Made by a program: the position numbers and the translations under genes. Positions 52,904-61,979 of a stretch of 64,000 nt of DNA are shown piece after piece. This stretch comes from Pycnococcus provasolii (lineage: Eukaryota; Chlorophyta; Pseudoscourfieldiophyceae; Pseudoscourfieldiales), in NCBI GenBank assembly GCA_049487715.1, contig CP150555.1, positions 372,001 through 436,000 on the forward strand, in the 5' to 3' direction. The notes beneath the pieces were generated by a model that did not search any database, had not been told where the DNA came from, and saw only the letters and a program-made list of their open reading frames with translations. Position 1 is the stretch's first letter. Each line of letters begins with the position of its first letter.

Positions 52904-54772
52904 ATGCCTTCCCGTGGTGGTATGTCGGAGTCTTCGTTAGGCGTCGTCGCGAAGATATCCGGACCCGTCGTCGTCGCGTCCAACATGGCGGGCGCCGCCA
53001 TGTACGAGCTCGTGCGTGTCGGCACGGACAGGCTCATGGGCGAGATCATCCGACTCGAGCGTGACCTCGCAACCATACAGACGTACGAAGAGACGAGCGG
53101 GCTGCGCGTTGGCGACGTCGTCGAGCGAACGGGCGAGCCGCTGTCCGTGGAACTCGGGCCGGGAATGCTCGGGGGCATCTTCGACGGCGTGCAGAGACCT
53201 CTCAGGGACATCGCACGCGTCACGGGCGACGTCTACATACCCAAGGGAATTGCCGTGCCGGCGCTCGACCGAGCCTCGAGCTGGGAATTTGTGCGCAGCC
53301 CGGAGACAATGCTGCGTGAGGGTGACCTGGCGACGGGTGGTGACATCTTCGGCGTGGTCCCTGAAAATACCCTGCTTGACCACAAGTGCATGCTGCCGCC
53401 CGGCGCCAAGGGGCGCGTCACGTACCTCGCGCCGGAGGGCACGTACGGCGTCGACGACACCGTCATCGAGCTCGAGTACAACGGGAAGAAAACGAGCTAC
53501 ACGCTGTCTCACAAGTGGCCAGTGCGCACGCCGCGACCTGTGGCGAAGAAGCTTTCCGCAGACACGCCGCTTCTCACGGGCCAGCGCGTGCTCGACACAC
53601 TCTTCCCCTCCGTGCTCGGTGGCACGTGCGCGATACCTGGTGCGTTCGGCTGCGGCAAGACGGTCATCAGCCAGGCTCTCAGCAAGTTCTCGAACAGCGA
53701 CGGCATAGTTTACGTCGGATGTGGGGAGAGAGGGAACGAAATGGCGGAAGTTCTCATGGACTTTCCGCAGCTGACGATGACTATGCCCGACGGTCGCGAG
53801 GAGTCGATCATGAAGCGCACGACTCTGATTGCGAACACTTCGAACATGCCCGTGGCGGCGCGCGAGGCGTCCATCTACACCGGCATCACGCTCGCGGAGT
53901 ATTACCGCGACATGGGGTACAACTACTCGATGATGGGCGACTCCACGAGCCGATGGGCGGAGGCACTTCGCGAGATTTCCGGACGCCTGGCGGAGATGCC
54001 GGCTGACAGCGGATACCCTGCGTACCTTGCGGCTCGCCTGGCAAGTTTCTACGAGCGTGCGGGCAAGGTGAGCTGCCTCGGCTCGCCGACGCGAACGGGA
54101 AGCGTGACGGTGGTGGGTGCCGTGTCGCCGCCCGGCGGCGACTTCAGCGACCCGGTCACCTCGGCAACGCTCGGCATCGTGCAGGTGTTCTGGGGCTTGG
54201 ACAAGAAGCTTGCGCAGCGCAAGCACTTCCCCTCCGTCAATTGGCTGATCAGCTACTCGAAGTACGACGACGCGCTGTTGCCGTTCTACGACGGGTTCGA
54301 CTCGTCGTTCGTGGGCGTGCGTGCTACGGCTAAGCAGGTGCTGCAGCAGGAGGACGACCTGAACGAGATTGTGCAGCTCGTCGGCAAGGACGCGCTGGCG
54401 GAGACGGACAAGGTTGTGCTGGAGACGGCGCGCTTGATCAAGGAGGACTATCTGCAGCAGAACAGCTTCACGAGCTACGACAAGTACTGCCCGTTCTACA
54501 AGAGCGTTGGCATGCTTAAGAACATCATCGACTTTCACACGCGCGCGACGGACCTGATTGAGAAGACGAGCAGCAATGCCGGCGACGGCCGCGTGACTTT
54601 CGACATGATCAAGCGCCGCATGGGCGGCGTGATCTACAAGCTAGCATCTCAGAAGTTCATCGAGGTGAGCGACGGCGAGGAGAGCGTGAGGCGATCTCTG
54701 CAGGAGGTGAGCGACGAGGTTGAGCGCGCGTTTCGTGATCTCGAGAGCGCGAACTTCGAGTCGATGCGGTGA
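52904..54772 (+). CDS. VHA-A: V-type H+-ATPase catalytic subunit A
   Basis: 622 residues, the normal length. The N-terminal barrel ([20 protein letters not shown]) and the non-homologous insertion typical of subunit A are present. The nucleotide site has Walker [17 protein letters not shown] (~residue 246), the catalytic Glu region [16 protein letters not shown] and the [19 protein letters not shown]-like [18 protein letters not shown]. The arginine-finger side and C-terminal helical bundle ([20 protein letters not shown]) are conserved. It hydrolyses ATP in the V1 sector to drive proton pumping into vacuoles and endomembranes. No introns. The ATG gives [17 protein letters not shown]; a second in-frame Met at residue 7 is an alternative. 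Confidence 0.97.
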   Translation: MPSRGGMSESSLGVVAKISGPVVVASNMAGAAMYELVRVGTDRLMGEIIRLERDLATIQTYEETSGLRVGDVVERTGEPLSVELGPGMLGGIFDGVQRPLRDIARVTGDVYIPKGIAVPALDRASSWEFVRSPETMLREGDLATGGDIFGVVPENTLLDHKCMLPPGAKGRVTYLAPEGTYGVDDTVIELEYNGKKTSYTLSHKWPVRTPRPVAKKLSADTPLLTGQRVLDTLFPSVLGGTCAIPGAFGCGKTVISQALSKFSNSDGIVYVGCGERGNEMAEVLMDFPQLTMTMPDGREESIMKRTTLIANTSNMPVAAREASIYTGITLAEYYRDMGYNYSMMGDSTSRWAEALREISGRLAEMPADSGYPAYLAARLASFYERAGKVSCLGSPTRTGSVTVVGAVSPPGGDFSDPVTSATLGIVQVFWGLDKKLAQRKHFPSVNWLISYSKYDDALLPFYDGFDSSFVGVRATAKQVLQQEDDLNEIVQLVGKDALAETDKVVLETARLIKEDYLQQNSFTSYDKYCPFYKSVGMLKNIIDFHTRATDLIEKTSSNAGDGRVTFDMIKRRMGGVIYKLASQKFIEVSDGEESVRRSLQEVSDEVERAFRDLESANFESMR

Positions 54773-55176
54773 TACCATACCATACATACGTAGTTATCGC
54801 GATGCGATGTGGTGGACATGCTCTCAAGCTGACTGAGTAACAAGCTCAAGCTGTAGTCTAAACAAATACCCGTACATCTAAAATAATGTAATGGACACAC
54901 ACGTTACATACACGTTTTCCAAAGAAACAAACACTTTGTAAACGAACTGCGAGCCGTTATGATCCTACCAACTACATGGAAAAAAACCCCACCCCGAAAA
55001 TTGCCCAACACCAATCTGGAAAAACCGGTATCCCCCCAGGGCTGCCCCCCCCCCCCAGGGAAACCCCTTCCCGGTTATTAGAGAAGTGGATGTTCGATTC
55101 GTGGCCCAAAAAAGCCTTCCCCTTCCCGGAATTCCCTCTCTCGTCATCGGACGGCTCTTATTCTAATCTTCCCGTC
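54773..55176. other. Intergenic spacer before the DUF4079 gene
   Basis: No separate gene. It contains C-runs (CCCCCCCCCCCCC near 55046) and is open in the downstream frame from 54976, but the transit peptide clearly begins at the ATG at 55177. Confidence 0.5.
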
Positions 55177-55989
55177 ATGGCGCTCACTGCTCGCTCGCTC
55201 CGCCCTTCCCTCTCGCGCCCCGTCGTCTCGTGTCGCCCCCGTGCGTCTTTGTGTCGTGCGTCGTCGTCGTCGCCTTCGTCGTCGTCGTCCTCGTCCGTGC
55301 CTGCTGCTTCATCTGTGCAGCACAAGGCTGGCGTGGCGCTGACTTCGTTCGCGGCGCCGCTCGTCCTCGCGGCGAACGACGCGGCGTACGCGGTGGGTGG
55401 TGAGCACGGCATCCTCGAGGGACGCACGTTTGCGCTCCTCCACCCCGCGGTGGAGTTCTTCCTGCTCGGTACCATTACGTACGCAGGATATCTCGGTTTC
55501 CAGTGGCGTCGCGCGCGCAAGGACATCCCGGAGGAGATCGAGGCGCTCAAGGCTCTCGTGCCCGCGCCACAGGTGGCTGTTGGAGCAAATGGAGACGAGG
55601 AAAAGGCGCCTGAGGTGCCTGAGAACCCGAAAATTGCCGAGCTGCAGGCGGAGCGTAAGGAGATCCTCGCCGCGGGTGTGCGCGATAAGCACACCGTCTG
55701 GGGAAACCTTCTGCTGGGCACGGGTGTCGTTCTCACGTTCGAGGGCTGCTTCAACACGTTCCTGCGAACGGGAAAGCTCTTCCCTGGCCCGCACTTGTAC
55801 GCCGGCGCGACCATCACGTGCCTGTGGGCCATTGCTGCGGCGATGACGCCTGCGATGCAGAAGGGTAACGAGACGGCGCGGTCGATTCACATCGCTCTGA
55901 ATGCCGTCAACTTCGGACTCTTCCTCTGGCAGGTGCCAACTGGTCTTGAGATTGTTGGCAAGGTGTTCCAGTTCACGTCGTGGCCTTAA
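55177..55989 (+). CDS. Plastid-targeted DUF4079 membrane protein
   Basis: 270 residues from MALTARSLRPSLSRPVVSCR, a typical Ser/Arg/Ala transit peptide with a poly-Ser run. The mature part has a GGEHGILEGRTFALLHPAVE start, then about four membrane helices: FFLLGTITYAGYLGFQWRR, TVWGNLLLGTGVVLTFEGCF, LYAGATITCLWAIAAAMTPA, SIHIALNAVNFGLFLWQVPT, with TGLEIV near the end. This helix order, His-containing and ending in WQ-x-PTGLEI, matches the DUF4079 family of cyanobacteria and plastids, which is cytochrome b561-like in outline but of unknown function. It is convergent with the ENH1-like gene. Confidence 0.85.
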   Translation: MALTARSLRPSLSRPVVSCRPRASLCRASSSSPSSSSSSSVPAASSVQHKAGVALTSFAAPLVLAANDAAYAVGGEHGILEGRTFALLHPAVEFFLLGTITYAGYLGFQWRRARKDIPEEIEALKALVPAPQVAVGANGDEEKAPEVPENPKIAELQAERKEILAAGVRDKHTVWGNLLLGTGVVLTFEGCFNTFLRTGKLFPGPHLYAGATITCLWAIAAAMTPAMQKGNETARSIHIALNAVNFGLFLWQVPTGLEIVGKVFQFTSWP

Positions 55990-56307
55990 GCTGGCTTTGA
56001 CAACAACGACTACGACGACGGCGACGACGATTGCGAAGAAATGACGACGAAATTACGAAGAAATTACGACGTTCAGAGGCGATTCGCACGTGCCTCGGCA
56101 CGTGCCCCCCATTCCCGTCCTCCCCGTCCTTCCCCCCCGCCCCCCCCCACACACACCAAAAAAATAATTCATTTTTTCTAGAAAAGTAACAAAAACTTAT
56201 CGTACTATCGAGAGCAAGAGGTTTTCATGTTCTTATTCTTGTTATTTACATAACACGCACCACAAAAAAGTTGAATGAACCGGTTATTACGTTACGTTAC
56301 GGTCTGC
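55990..56307. other. Convergent 3' flank
   Basis: 318 bp between the DUF4079 and ENH1-like stop codons. GAC/GAA-rich, then C-runs (CCCCCCCGCCCCCCCCC near 56135) and AT-rich sequence; no gene or RNA seen. Confidence 0.5.
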
Positions 56308-57000
56308 TTACAGATCGAGGCCAGTGACGGTGAGGTAGCCAACGATACCAAGCATGGTCACCGTGAGCGCCGTGACGATGGCGGGAGTCGAGACGTTGCT
56401 CTTAATCTGACCCGTCTCGGCGTCGTACTCCGCGAAGCGCGACTTGGGCGCGTTGCACTGAGGGCACGCATACCCGTCCGGCTGGTCGTCGAACGACTTC
56501 TTCTGCGTGTAGACGTATCCACAGTCGACGCACATGTGCGTCGCAGTTGCCTTCTGCGAGTCGTTGAGCTTCCTTCCGAACTTGGGCGGCGCCGGCTTCT
56601 TGTCGCGGTTCGGCTTGCGCTTCGCTCCACGGTTAAGCACGAAGTCGACGCTGTTGGGGCACGCGTTGATGCTGGTTTGCGCGAACGACGCCTTGTCCGC
56701 GGCCCACAGCTCGTCGCCAAAGAACGAGCTGTGGTACATGATCTGGTCGCCCATCTTGACACCCGACTTGGAGGCGTTTCCTCCCGGCACGACGAACTTC
56801 ACTTCGACGGTTTGCCTTCCGTCGATGTCGGGTCCTCGTCCGATCTTCATGCCGAGCGGCTTGACCACTTCGACGGTGACGTCTCCAGCGGCACGCACCT
56901 TGAAAGCGCGCGTGGCAACACCCGAGCCAACACGGACCGAAACACGGGCCGAGGTGGAGCGGGTGGTAGAGCGAGCGAAGGTGGAGCGGGACGCCAGCAT
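56308..57000 (-). CDS. ENH1: PDZ + rubredoxin plastid membrane protein (ENH1-like)
   Basis: 230 residues from MLASRSTFARSTTRSTSARV, a chloroplast transit peptide. A PDZ-like domain follows: VTVEVVKPLGMKIGRGPDID, VEVKFVVPGGNASKSGVKMG, DQIMYHS. Then a rubredoxin iron centre: CVDCGYVY ... YACPQCNAPKSRF (CxxC ... CxxC, four Cys present). It ends with one transmembrane helix (AIVTALTVTMLGIVGYLTVT). PDZ plus rubredoxin plus helix is the architecture of plant ENH1, and the rubredoxin-helix part resembles RBD1, a photosystem II assembly factor. It is probably a thylakoid electron-transfer or assembly protein. A DNA transposon is inserted 117 bp upstream of the start codon. Confidence 0.88.
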   Translation of the reverse strand: MLASRSTFARSTTRSTSARVSVRVGSGVATRAFKVRAAGDVTVEVVKPLGMKIGRGPDIDGRQTVEVKFVVPGGNASKSGVKMGDQIMYHSSFFGDELWAADKASFAQTSINACPNSVDFVLNRGAKRKPNRDKKPAPPKFGRKLNDSQKATATHMCVDCGYVYTQKKSFDDQPDGYACPQCNAPKSRFAEYDAETGQIKSNVSTPAIVTALTVTMLGIVGYLTVTGLDL

Positions 57001-57117
57001 TATCGTAGGAGAGAATGGAGTGGTATAATACGATGGCAGATCACAGAAACAAAGAGGCACCACTGGCACTGGCACTGGGGGTTAACCGAAGAAGCAACGA
57101 GGGCCACAAAGAGCCTA

Positions 57118-57196
57118 GGAAGGGGGGGTGCGGAAAGTCCGGCCTCCACGGAAAGTCCGGCCTCTCCCCCCCCCCTCCGGGTTCCCAGTTTCCCTC
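57118..57196 (+). repeat. Left terminal inverted repeat
   Basis: 79 bp. It contains two CGGAAAGTCCGGCCTC copies (57131-57146, 57149-57164) and a 10-C run, and ends GGGTTCCCAGTTTCCCTC. Confidence 0.95.
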
Positions 57197-57227
57197 CATC
57201 CCTCCTCATTTTGAATATCATTCTGCC

Positions 57228-60200
57228 ATGGCGCGCTGGCGCCCTGGTGCCTCAAGTCTCCACCGATGGCGATGGATGGTTGGGACAGTGTTCGCTACGT
57301 TCTCCGCTAACCCTGGTCAGCTCAACCTGGCGCCTCGTCAACCTCCCGTTGGACAAGGTAAGGAGAATGCTCCTCCTCCGCAGACCAAGGACACGCGACC
57401 ACCACCCACGCACGGACAACTCACGGAGGCGGCCATAGACCACATTCATGGCCGACTACCATATACAGATCTTTACAAACAACCCTTCAAAGTGGGAAGG
57501 ACGAAGATGATAACCGTCGTGAGCCAGATGAAGAACGAAGTTGCCCGCGCGCGGCAGGAGAGGCTCGATCAAACGAAGAGTCTCGGGTTGCGATGCCGTA
57601 CAGCCACCGTCATGACAACGGCTCCGTCTTCGCCGGAGCTGCGTAAGGCATCTTCGCGTCTCGACTTCGCACCAGCTATGGGACGCCCGCCAGCACTATC
57701 TCTCACACAAATGGAGACGCTCGTCAGAAAGTACGACAAGGCATCCGACATCGGAGCCGGCGACAACCTTGAGAACTTGAGAGATGAGGCAGGTAAGCTC
57801 GCCGCGGCGAACGCCACAGCTCGTCGAGGGACAAGTGTTGCGGCACAGCCGCTAAGTCCGACGTGGGCAAGGGATAGTCTTAAGTTGCTTCGTAGTAACA
57901 ACGTTGAAGTACGTGTTCAAAAACAAAAAGACATCTCAATAGAAAGGGTGCTGACGAAGAATCCGTTCTTGTCAATGAGATTTTTCAACATGGTGGACCG
58001 CGTGCATGCTCACGAGCATGCACGCGGACGTCAACCAAGTCGTGACCCTGAACCGCAATACAAGGTGAACGGCGACGAATTTGGGGTTTCTTACAAGGGC
58101 ACGTGGCCAGTCGTCGTGACTGTGGCACAGCGCGACGCCCAAGGAGCCGCGATTCCGAGAGAGCTGTACCGGATCAGCACGGGCGAGAAAGCAAACTTTT
58201 GGTGCACAATTTTATTGTGGACGAAAGCCGACGGCACGACGACGATACCGCCGGTCGTGATCCACCAAGCTGCCGCGCGCAACTTGGCACACCTACACGG
58301 CGTGCCATCAGATTGGTGCGTGTTGGCATCACCGTCTGGGTACATGACAAGGGAGTTGTTTCCAATTGGAGTGGCCCATCTGCTTAAGTACCTACCAAAA
58401 ATAGCGCAACAGCCATATTACATATATATGGACGGGCATGACAGCCATTTTGCTAGTAAGGCGCTGGAGTGGCTTATTCATGGCGGACCGGCACCGGACC
58501 CGGAACCTGGCACTTCTCCACCGCCAGTACGCGGCGAGGATGCCGTCGCGTTCGCGTGCGCGGCGCAGGAGTGGCTCACTCATCAACTACACGCAAGCAA
58601 TGGAGGCGTGGCTCCGACACGCGTGCCTGAGGCGAGCGTGGCTCCGACACGCGTGGCTCCGACACGCGTGCCTGAGGCGAGCGTGGCTCCGACAGGCGTG
58701 GCTCCGACACGCGTGCCTGAGGCGAGCGTGGCTCCGACAGGCGTGGCTCCGACACGCGTGCCTGAGGCGAGCGTGGCTCCGACACGCGTGCCTGAGGCGA
58801 GCGTGGCTCCGACACGCGTGGCTCCGACACGCGTGCCTGAGGCGAGCGTGGCTCCGACACGCGTGGCTCCGACACGCGTGCCTGAGGCGAGCGTGGCTCC
58901 GACAGGCGTGCCTCCGACACGCGTGCCTGAGGCGAGCGTGCCTCCGACAGGCGTGGCTCCGACACGCGTGCCTGAGGCGAGCGTGCCTCCGACAGGCGTG
59001 CCTGAGGCAAGAGGACGCCGCGTACGGTCTGGCAAGCGCAAGCGCGGCGAGATCATGCAAGCTGCCGCAATGGACATGGTCGTCCCGAGTCTTCCACGCG
59101 TTCAAAATGTTGTCCTCCGTGCCGGAGGTGCAGGCGTGGCTCAGGCAGGCCTGCCTCCGACAGGCGTGCCTCAGGTGCCTCCGACAGGCGTGGCTCCTCC
59201 AGCAGGCGTGCCTCAGGTGCCTCCGACAGGCGTGGCTCCTCCGGCAGGCGTGGCTCCTCCGGCAGGAGGTGGAGGCGTGGCAGGTGATGATGATGGCTTG
59301 ACGGCCGATGAACTCGAAGGCATCGCCGAGAATGCGTTCGCACACGTGATGTTCTTGCGTGCCCATGCCAGCGCCGACGAACAGCCGAACGATAATGGCG
59401 CCAACGCGTGCCTAAAGAAATGCCTGCGAATGGCGCTCTCGCGTTGGACGACCTCGCACCCTGGCGTCAAAATGGAACCCGCGTTCCTGAACATGGTGCT
59501 TGTGAATGCCTTTGCGCGCTTTAAGGTGGAGTGCGGACCAGCAGTAGTGAGCGGATGGAAGAAGACAGGGCTGCATCCTTTCGATCCGTCTGCTCCCCAG
59601 CGCAAGCCCGGTAATGGTGCAACAATCGCCGCGTTGCTTGACCCGCCGCCACGTCGAGAGGAGCGCACTTCTGCCGAAGTGCTACGCACTGAGGTTGACA
59701 AGCAGGCTCGAGTGCTGTCCAACAAGGTGGTCAATGAGCTGAAGAAGGGCATGGGGAGCGTGCTGAGCATGCCAGGCGCACGAAAGGGTGAGCCTGTTAA
59801 CGCGGAAAGACTCGCTAATCTCGTAGGCGATCAGGTACTCCAAGGAGCACGGAGCGCAATGCTCGAAGCGAGCTCGTACGCGATCCTGCAGGAGTCGCAC
59901 ATCATCCCCACGCGGGAGCTTGCTGATACTCTAAAAGAGATTGCTGAAAAAAAGAAGCAGAAGACGACCGACACGCGCACCATCCTGCAGAACCCAGTGA
60001 CGACGGCTGGGAAGCACGTGACAGGTCAGGTCGTAAAAGACTGCGAAGCAACCGAGAAAGCTCGTGCTCTTACGGCAGCAAAGAAGAAACAGGATCAACG
60101 CGAGGCGGCTGCCTCGAGCGCTGCAAAGGACGCAGCGACTATGTCGTCTGGTCTCCCTCTTCTGAAGAGCCTGAAGGGTGTTGATGGCGGGCAGTTGAAG

Positions 60201-60458
60201 GAAAAGGTGAGCAAACTAACACTCCAAAACCTTAGCAACATCGTACGGTGCGTTAATCTGTTGGATCCGTCGGCTGATATGAAACTCACGTCAGACGGAC
60301 GGCCGAAGAACAAAACACAATTGATAGAAGGTTTATGCACGTACCTGGGCCAGGAGGCACTCCTCATCTGGAACCTTCTTCCATCTGACGAATCAGAAGA
60401 GCAGCGCGAACAACCAGTGTCGCAACCGCAGGCCATGGACACTACTGAAGGGGAATAA
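57228..60458 (+). CDS. DDE_1-superfamily transposase with pentapeptide-repeat insertion
   Basis: 1,076 residues from the ATG at 57228, the first inside the element; the frame extends upstream to 57015 only by crossing the TIR. The basic N-terminal third (HGRLPYTDLYKQPFKVGRTK and on) presumably holds a DNA-binding domain. Catalytic core: YKVNGDEFGVSYKG supplies the first Asp (~283), IPPVVIHQAAARN, GYMTRELFPIGVAHLL, and YYIYMDGHDSHFASKALEWL the second Asp (~402). The expected third acid motif (LPPHxxHxxQPLD) is not present. Instead, residues ~461-594 are VAPTR/VPEAS repeats and ~620-690 are VPPTGVA-type repeats. The later AVVSGWKKTGLHPFDPS matches the conserved DDE_1 end. A long Lys/Ala coiled-coil tail follows. 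Likely catalytically impaired, or using a different acid. Confidence 0.88.
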   Translation: MARWRPGASSLHRWRWMVGTVFATFSANPGQLNLAPRQPPVGQGKENAPPPQTKDTRPPPTHGQLTEAAIDHIHGRLPYTDLYKQPFKVGRTKMITVVSQMKNEVARARQERLDQTKSLGLRCRTATVMTTAPSSPELRKASSRLDFAPAMGRPPALSLTQMETLVRKYDKASDIGAGDNLENLRDEAGKLAAANATARRGTSVAAQPLSPTWARDSLKLLRSNNVEVRVQKQKDISIERVLTKNPFLSMRFFNMVDRVHAHEHARGRQPSRDPEPQYKVNGDEFGVSYKGTWPVVVTVAQRDAQGAAIPRELYRISTGEKANFWCTILLWTKADGTTTIPPVVIHQAAARNLAHLHGVPSDWCVLASPSGYMTRELFPIGVAHLLKYLPKIAQQPYYIYMDGHDSHFASKALEWLIHGGPAPDPEPGTSPPPVRGEDAVAFACAAQEWLTHQLHASNGGVAPTRVPEASVAPTRVAPTRVPEASVAPTGVAPTRVPEASVAPTGVAPTRVPEASVAPTRVPEASVAPTRVAPTRVPEASVAPTRVAPTRVPEASVAPTGVPPTRVPEASVPPTGVAPTRVPEASVPPTGVPEARGRRVRSGKRKRGEIMQAAAMDMVVPSLPRVQNVVLRAGGAGVAQAGLPPTGVPQVPPTGVAPPAGVPQVPPTGVAPPAGVAPPAGGGGVAGDDDGLTADELEGIAENAFAHVMFLRAHASADEQPNDNGANACLKKCLRMALSRWTTSHPGVKMEPAFLNMVLVNAFARFKVECGPAVVSGWKKTGLHPFDPSAPQRKPGNGATIAALLDPPPRREERTSAEVLRTEVDKQARVLSNKVVNELKKGMGSVLSMPGARKGEPVNAERLANLVGDQVLQGARSAMLEASSYAILQESHIIPTRELADTLKEIAEKKKQKTTDTRTILQNPVTTAGKHVTGQVVKDCEATEKARALTAAKKKQDQREAAASSAAKDAATMSSGLPLLKSLKGVDGGQLKEKVSKLTLQNLSNIVRCVNLLDPSADMKLTSDGRPKNKTQLIEGLCTYLGQEALLIWNLLPSDESEEQREQPVSQPQAMDTTEGE
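58608..59010 (+). repeat. 15-bp based minisatellite coding VAPTR/VPEAS pentapeptides
   Basis: Two 15-mers, GTGGCTCCGACACGC and GTGCCTGAGGCGAGC (with single-base variants such as GACAGGC and GTGCCTCC), alternate about 27 times. All units are multiples of 15 nt, so the reading frame is never broken. Confidence 0.95.
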
Positions 60459-60522
60459 GTGTAACATTTACACTCAGAGTAACGCCATAGTTCCCGACAT
60501 GCTGCGTCGACGCGCTAAAAAT

Positions 60523-60601
60523 GAGGGAAACTGGGAACCCGGAGGGGGGGGGGAGAGGCCGGACTTTCCGTGGAGGCCGGACTTTCCGCACCCCCCCTTC
60601 C
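60523..60601 (-). repeat. Right terminal inverted repeat
   Basis: Exact reverse complement of the left TIR over 79 bp, followed by the TA duplication at 60602-60603. Confidence 0.95.
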
Positions 60602-60603
60602 TA

Positions 60604-61134
60604 CTAGGACAACACCCGGCCACAGAGTGAAGATAATTTGGATCCCAACTGATGAGGCCCCTGGCCAACTAACTCCCTGGCAGCCTGGGCCTGGGGTCCG
60701 AAACTAAATTTTTACCCCCTATAATTATAAAATGCCGACCAAACGTGCGATTAGGGGTTATAACCCCCAATGCAATCAATGCCTTCGTTCGTACCAACTT
60801 CGTATACACTATCCCCTATGTTACGATACACCTCTACGATACGATAGTCTAGTCTAGTCTAAGAACGGAAAAAAGTCTGCTGGCAAATAATGTACATAAA
60901 GTTAAATGGCAAGGGTCCACCCACCATCTGGTCCCCACCCAACTGCCCAAGGTTGGTAAAGATTAATATTAGGCAAGGGTCGTCCAATGCAAGGTTGGTA
61001 AAGATTAATATTAGGCAAGGGTCCAATGCAAGGTTTTGGTACAGTAGGTTAATATGTACTGCACTGTACCGGTACCTATTGGCAATGTATTGGACCTAGG
61101 CCTTCCTACTGTATGTACTGTACCCGGGTAAGAA
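60604..61134. other. Intergenic region with a 42-bp tandem repeat
   Basis: No gene seen. AAGGTTGGTAAAGATTAATA with its continuation ATTAGGCAAGGGTC occurs twice in tandem (60949-60990 and 60991-61029). GTCTAGTCTAGTCTA microrepeats lie near 60847, and GTACTGTACC/TACAGTA motifs at 61040-61125. Confidence 0.6.
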
Positions 61135-61759
61135 TACAGTACTGTCTGAAATGATAAACGGACCGCCCATGTTAAACGGACCGGATTTGTAAGTCAACCC
61201 CACAACTGGGCCGTCCCAAGTCCGTTTCACCCGTGGTTTGTGGCAGTGGTACACTATGGGTGTAGGCCTACTTGCACACACTTACCACGTAGAAAACCAA
61301 CGCACGAGCTGCTCACAAATTCGCGACAAAACAGCGTTCCGCCATTAAAATCCGAAAATCCATTTGTAAGTCGGGGGAGAATTTGCCCCGACAGAAATCC
61401 GAGACCAATTTGGGAAACTCAGAATCCCTTTATTTCCCCCCGACTTCCAAATGCATGGGTCCCCCCCCCCTGATCAGCATGGGGGAAAGGAATTCCATCG
61501 GGAAACCCAAATTTTACATTTCGACAACGGGAACCCCGTAGTCCGTTTAACATTTGGCGGTCATGGCGGAGTGTACCACTTTGACTGGTTGTGTACACGC
61601 GAGTGTTCGTTGTGCACTGTTCCTCGCGACGGCGTCGCATAGACCACTCAAGAGGCTTGCCCGAACACCACAAGAACGGGCAAAAATGACCTGGTATGAC
61701 ACGACCATTGGGACGACTTACAAATGACCGGTCCGTTTATCATTTTAGACAGTACAGTA
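61135..61759. mobile_element. MITE-like non-autonomous element, Tc1/mariner type
   Basis: The ends 61137 and 61757 are inverted copies: CAGTACTGTCTGAAATGATA with AACGGACCG on the left, and its complement (CTGTACTGTCTAAAATGATA with AACGGACCG) on the right, about 27 of 29 positions. The similarity continues with ATTTGTAAGTC on both sides after a 19-bp left-side insertion. TA dinucleotides flank both ends (61135-61136, 61758-61759). The 621-bp interior has no coding capacity and repeats CCGTTTAACAT internally. TIRs starting CAGT with a TA duplication fit Tc1/mariner MITEs. Its TIRs differ from those of the neighbouring transposon. Confidence 0.7.
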
Positions 61760-61979
61760 GTGGCATGTGAGTGGCATGTAAGGTACAGTATGTACTGTAC
61801 CACTTTATTACCCGGTAGGATGTTAAGGTAGAACCCCGGGTCCCTGGCTACCTGGAACATTAAATTTTAATGGGTCAACCATGTGCGAGTAACTCGGAAA
61901 ACCGGTCAACGCCTTTCTCGGGGTTCCCCCTCCTCGCCGGGTTCCCGTTCCTCTGCTCGTGTTGGTTGGTTGGCCAATC

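Larger units (their letters stand above)
57116..60603 (+). mobile_element. DDE (pogo/Tc1-mariner-like) DNA transposon with 79-bp TIRs and TA target duplication
   Basis: The element runs 57118-60601 (3,484 bp) and is flanked by TA at 57116-57117 and 60602-60603. The 79-bp termini 57118-57196 and 60523-60601 are exact inverted copies, starting GGAAGGGGGGGTGCGGAAAG. Each TIR holds two direct copies of CGGAAAGTCCGGCCTC, likely transposase-binding sites. The single long gene inside encodes a DDE_1-type transposase. TA duplication plus DDE_1 domain places it in the Tc1/mariner superfamily, pogo/Tigger-like side. Perfect TIR identity indicates a recent insertion. It sits between ENH1 and the EF-hand/CNB gene. 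Confidence 0.92.

Noticed and set aside
52937-54538. 533-codon antisense frame over V-ATPase subunit A
   Set aside because: A typical GC-rich antisense open frame of a highly biased gene. Composition is Arg/His-rich with no motifs.
57015-57227. Transposase start at the upstream ATG 57015
   Set aside because: It would require translating host DNA and the whole TIR. The ATG at 57228 is inside the element.
58438-59366. Repetitive frames (LRHACLRRAWLR, and antisense versions) in the minisatellite
   Set aside because: 15-mer repeats keep all frames open. Only the DDE frame has flanking domain support.
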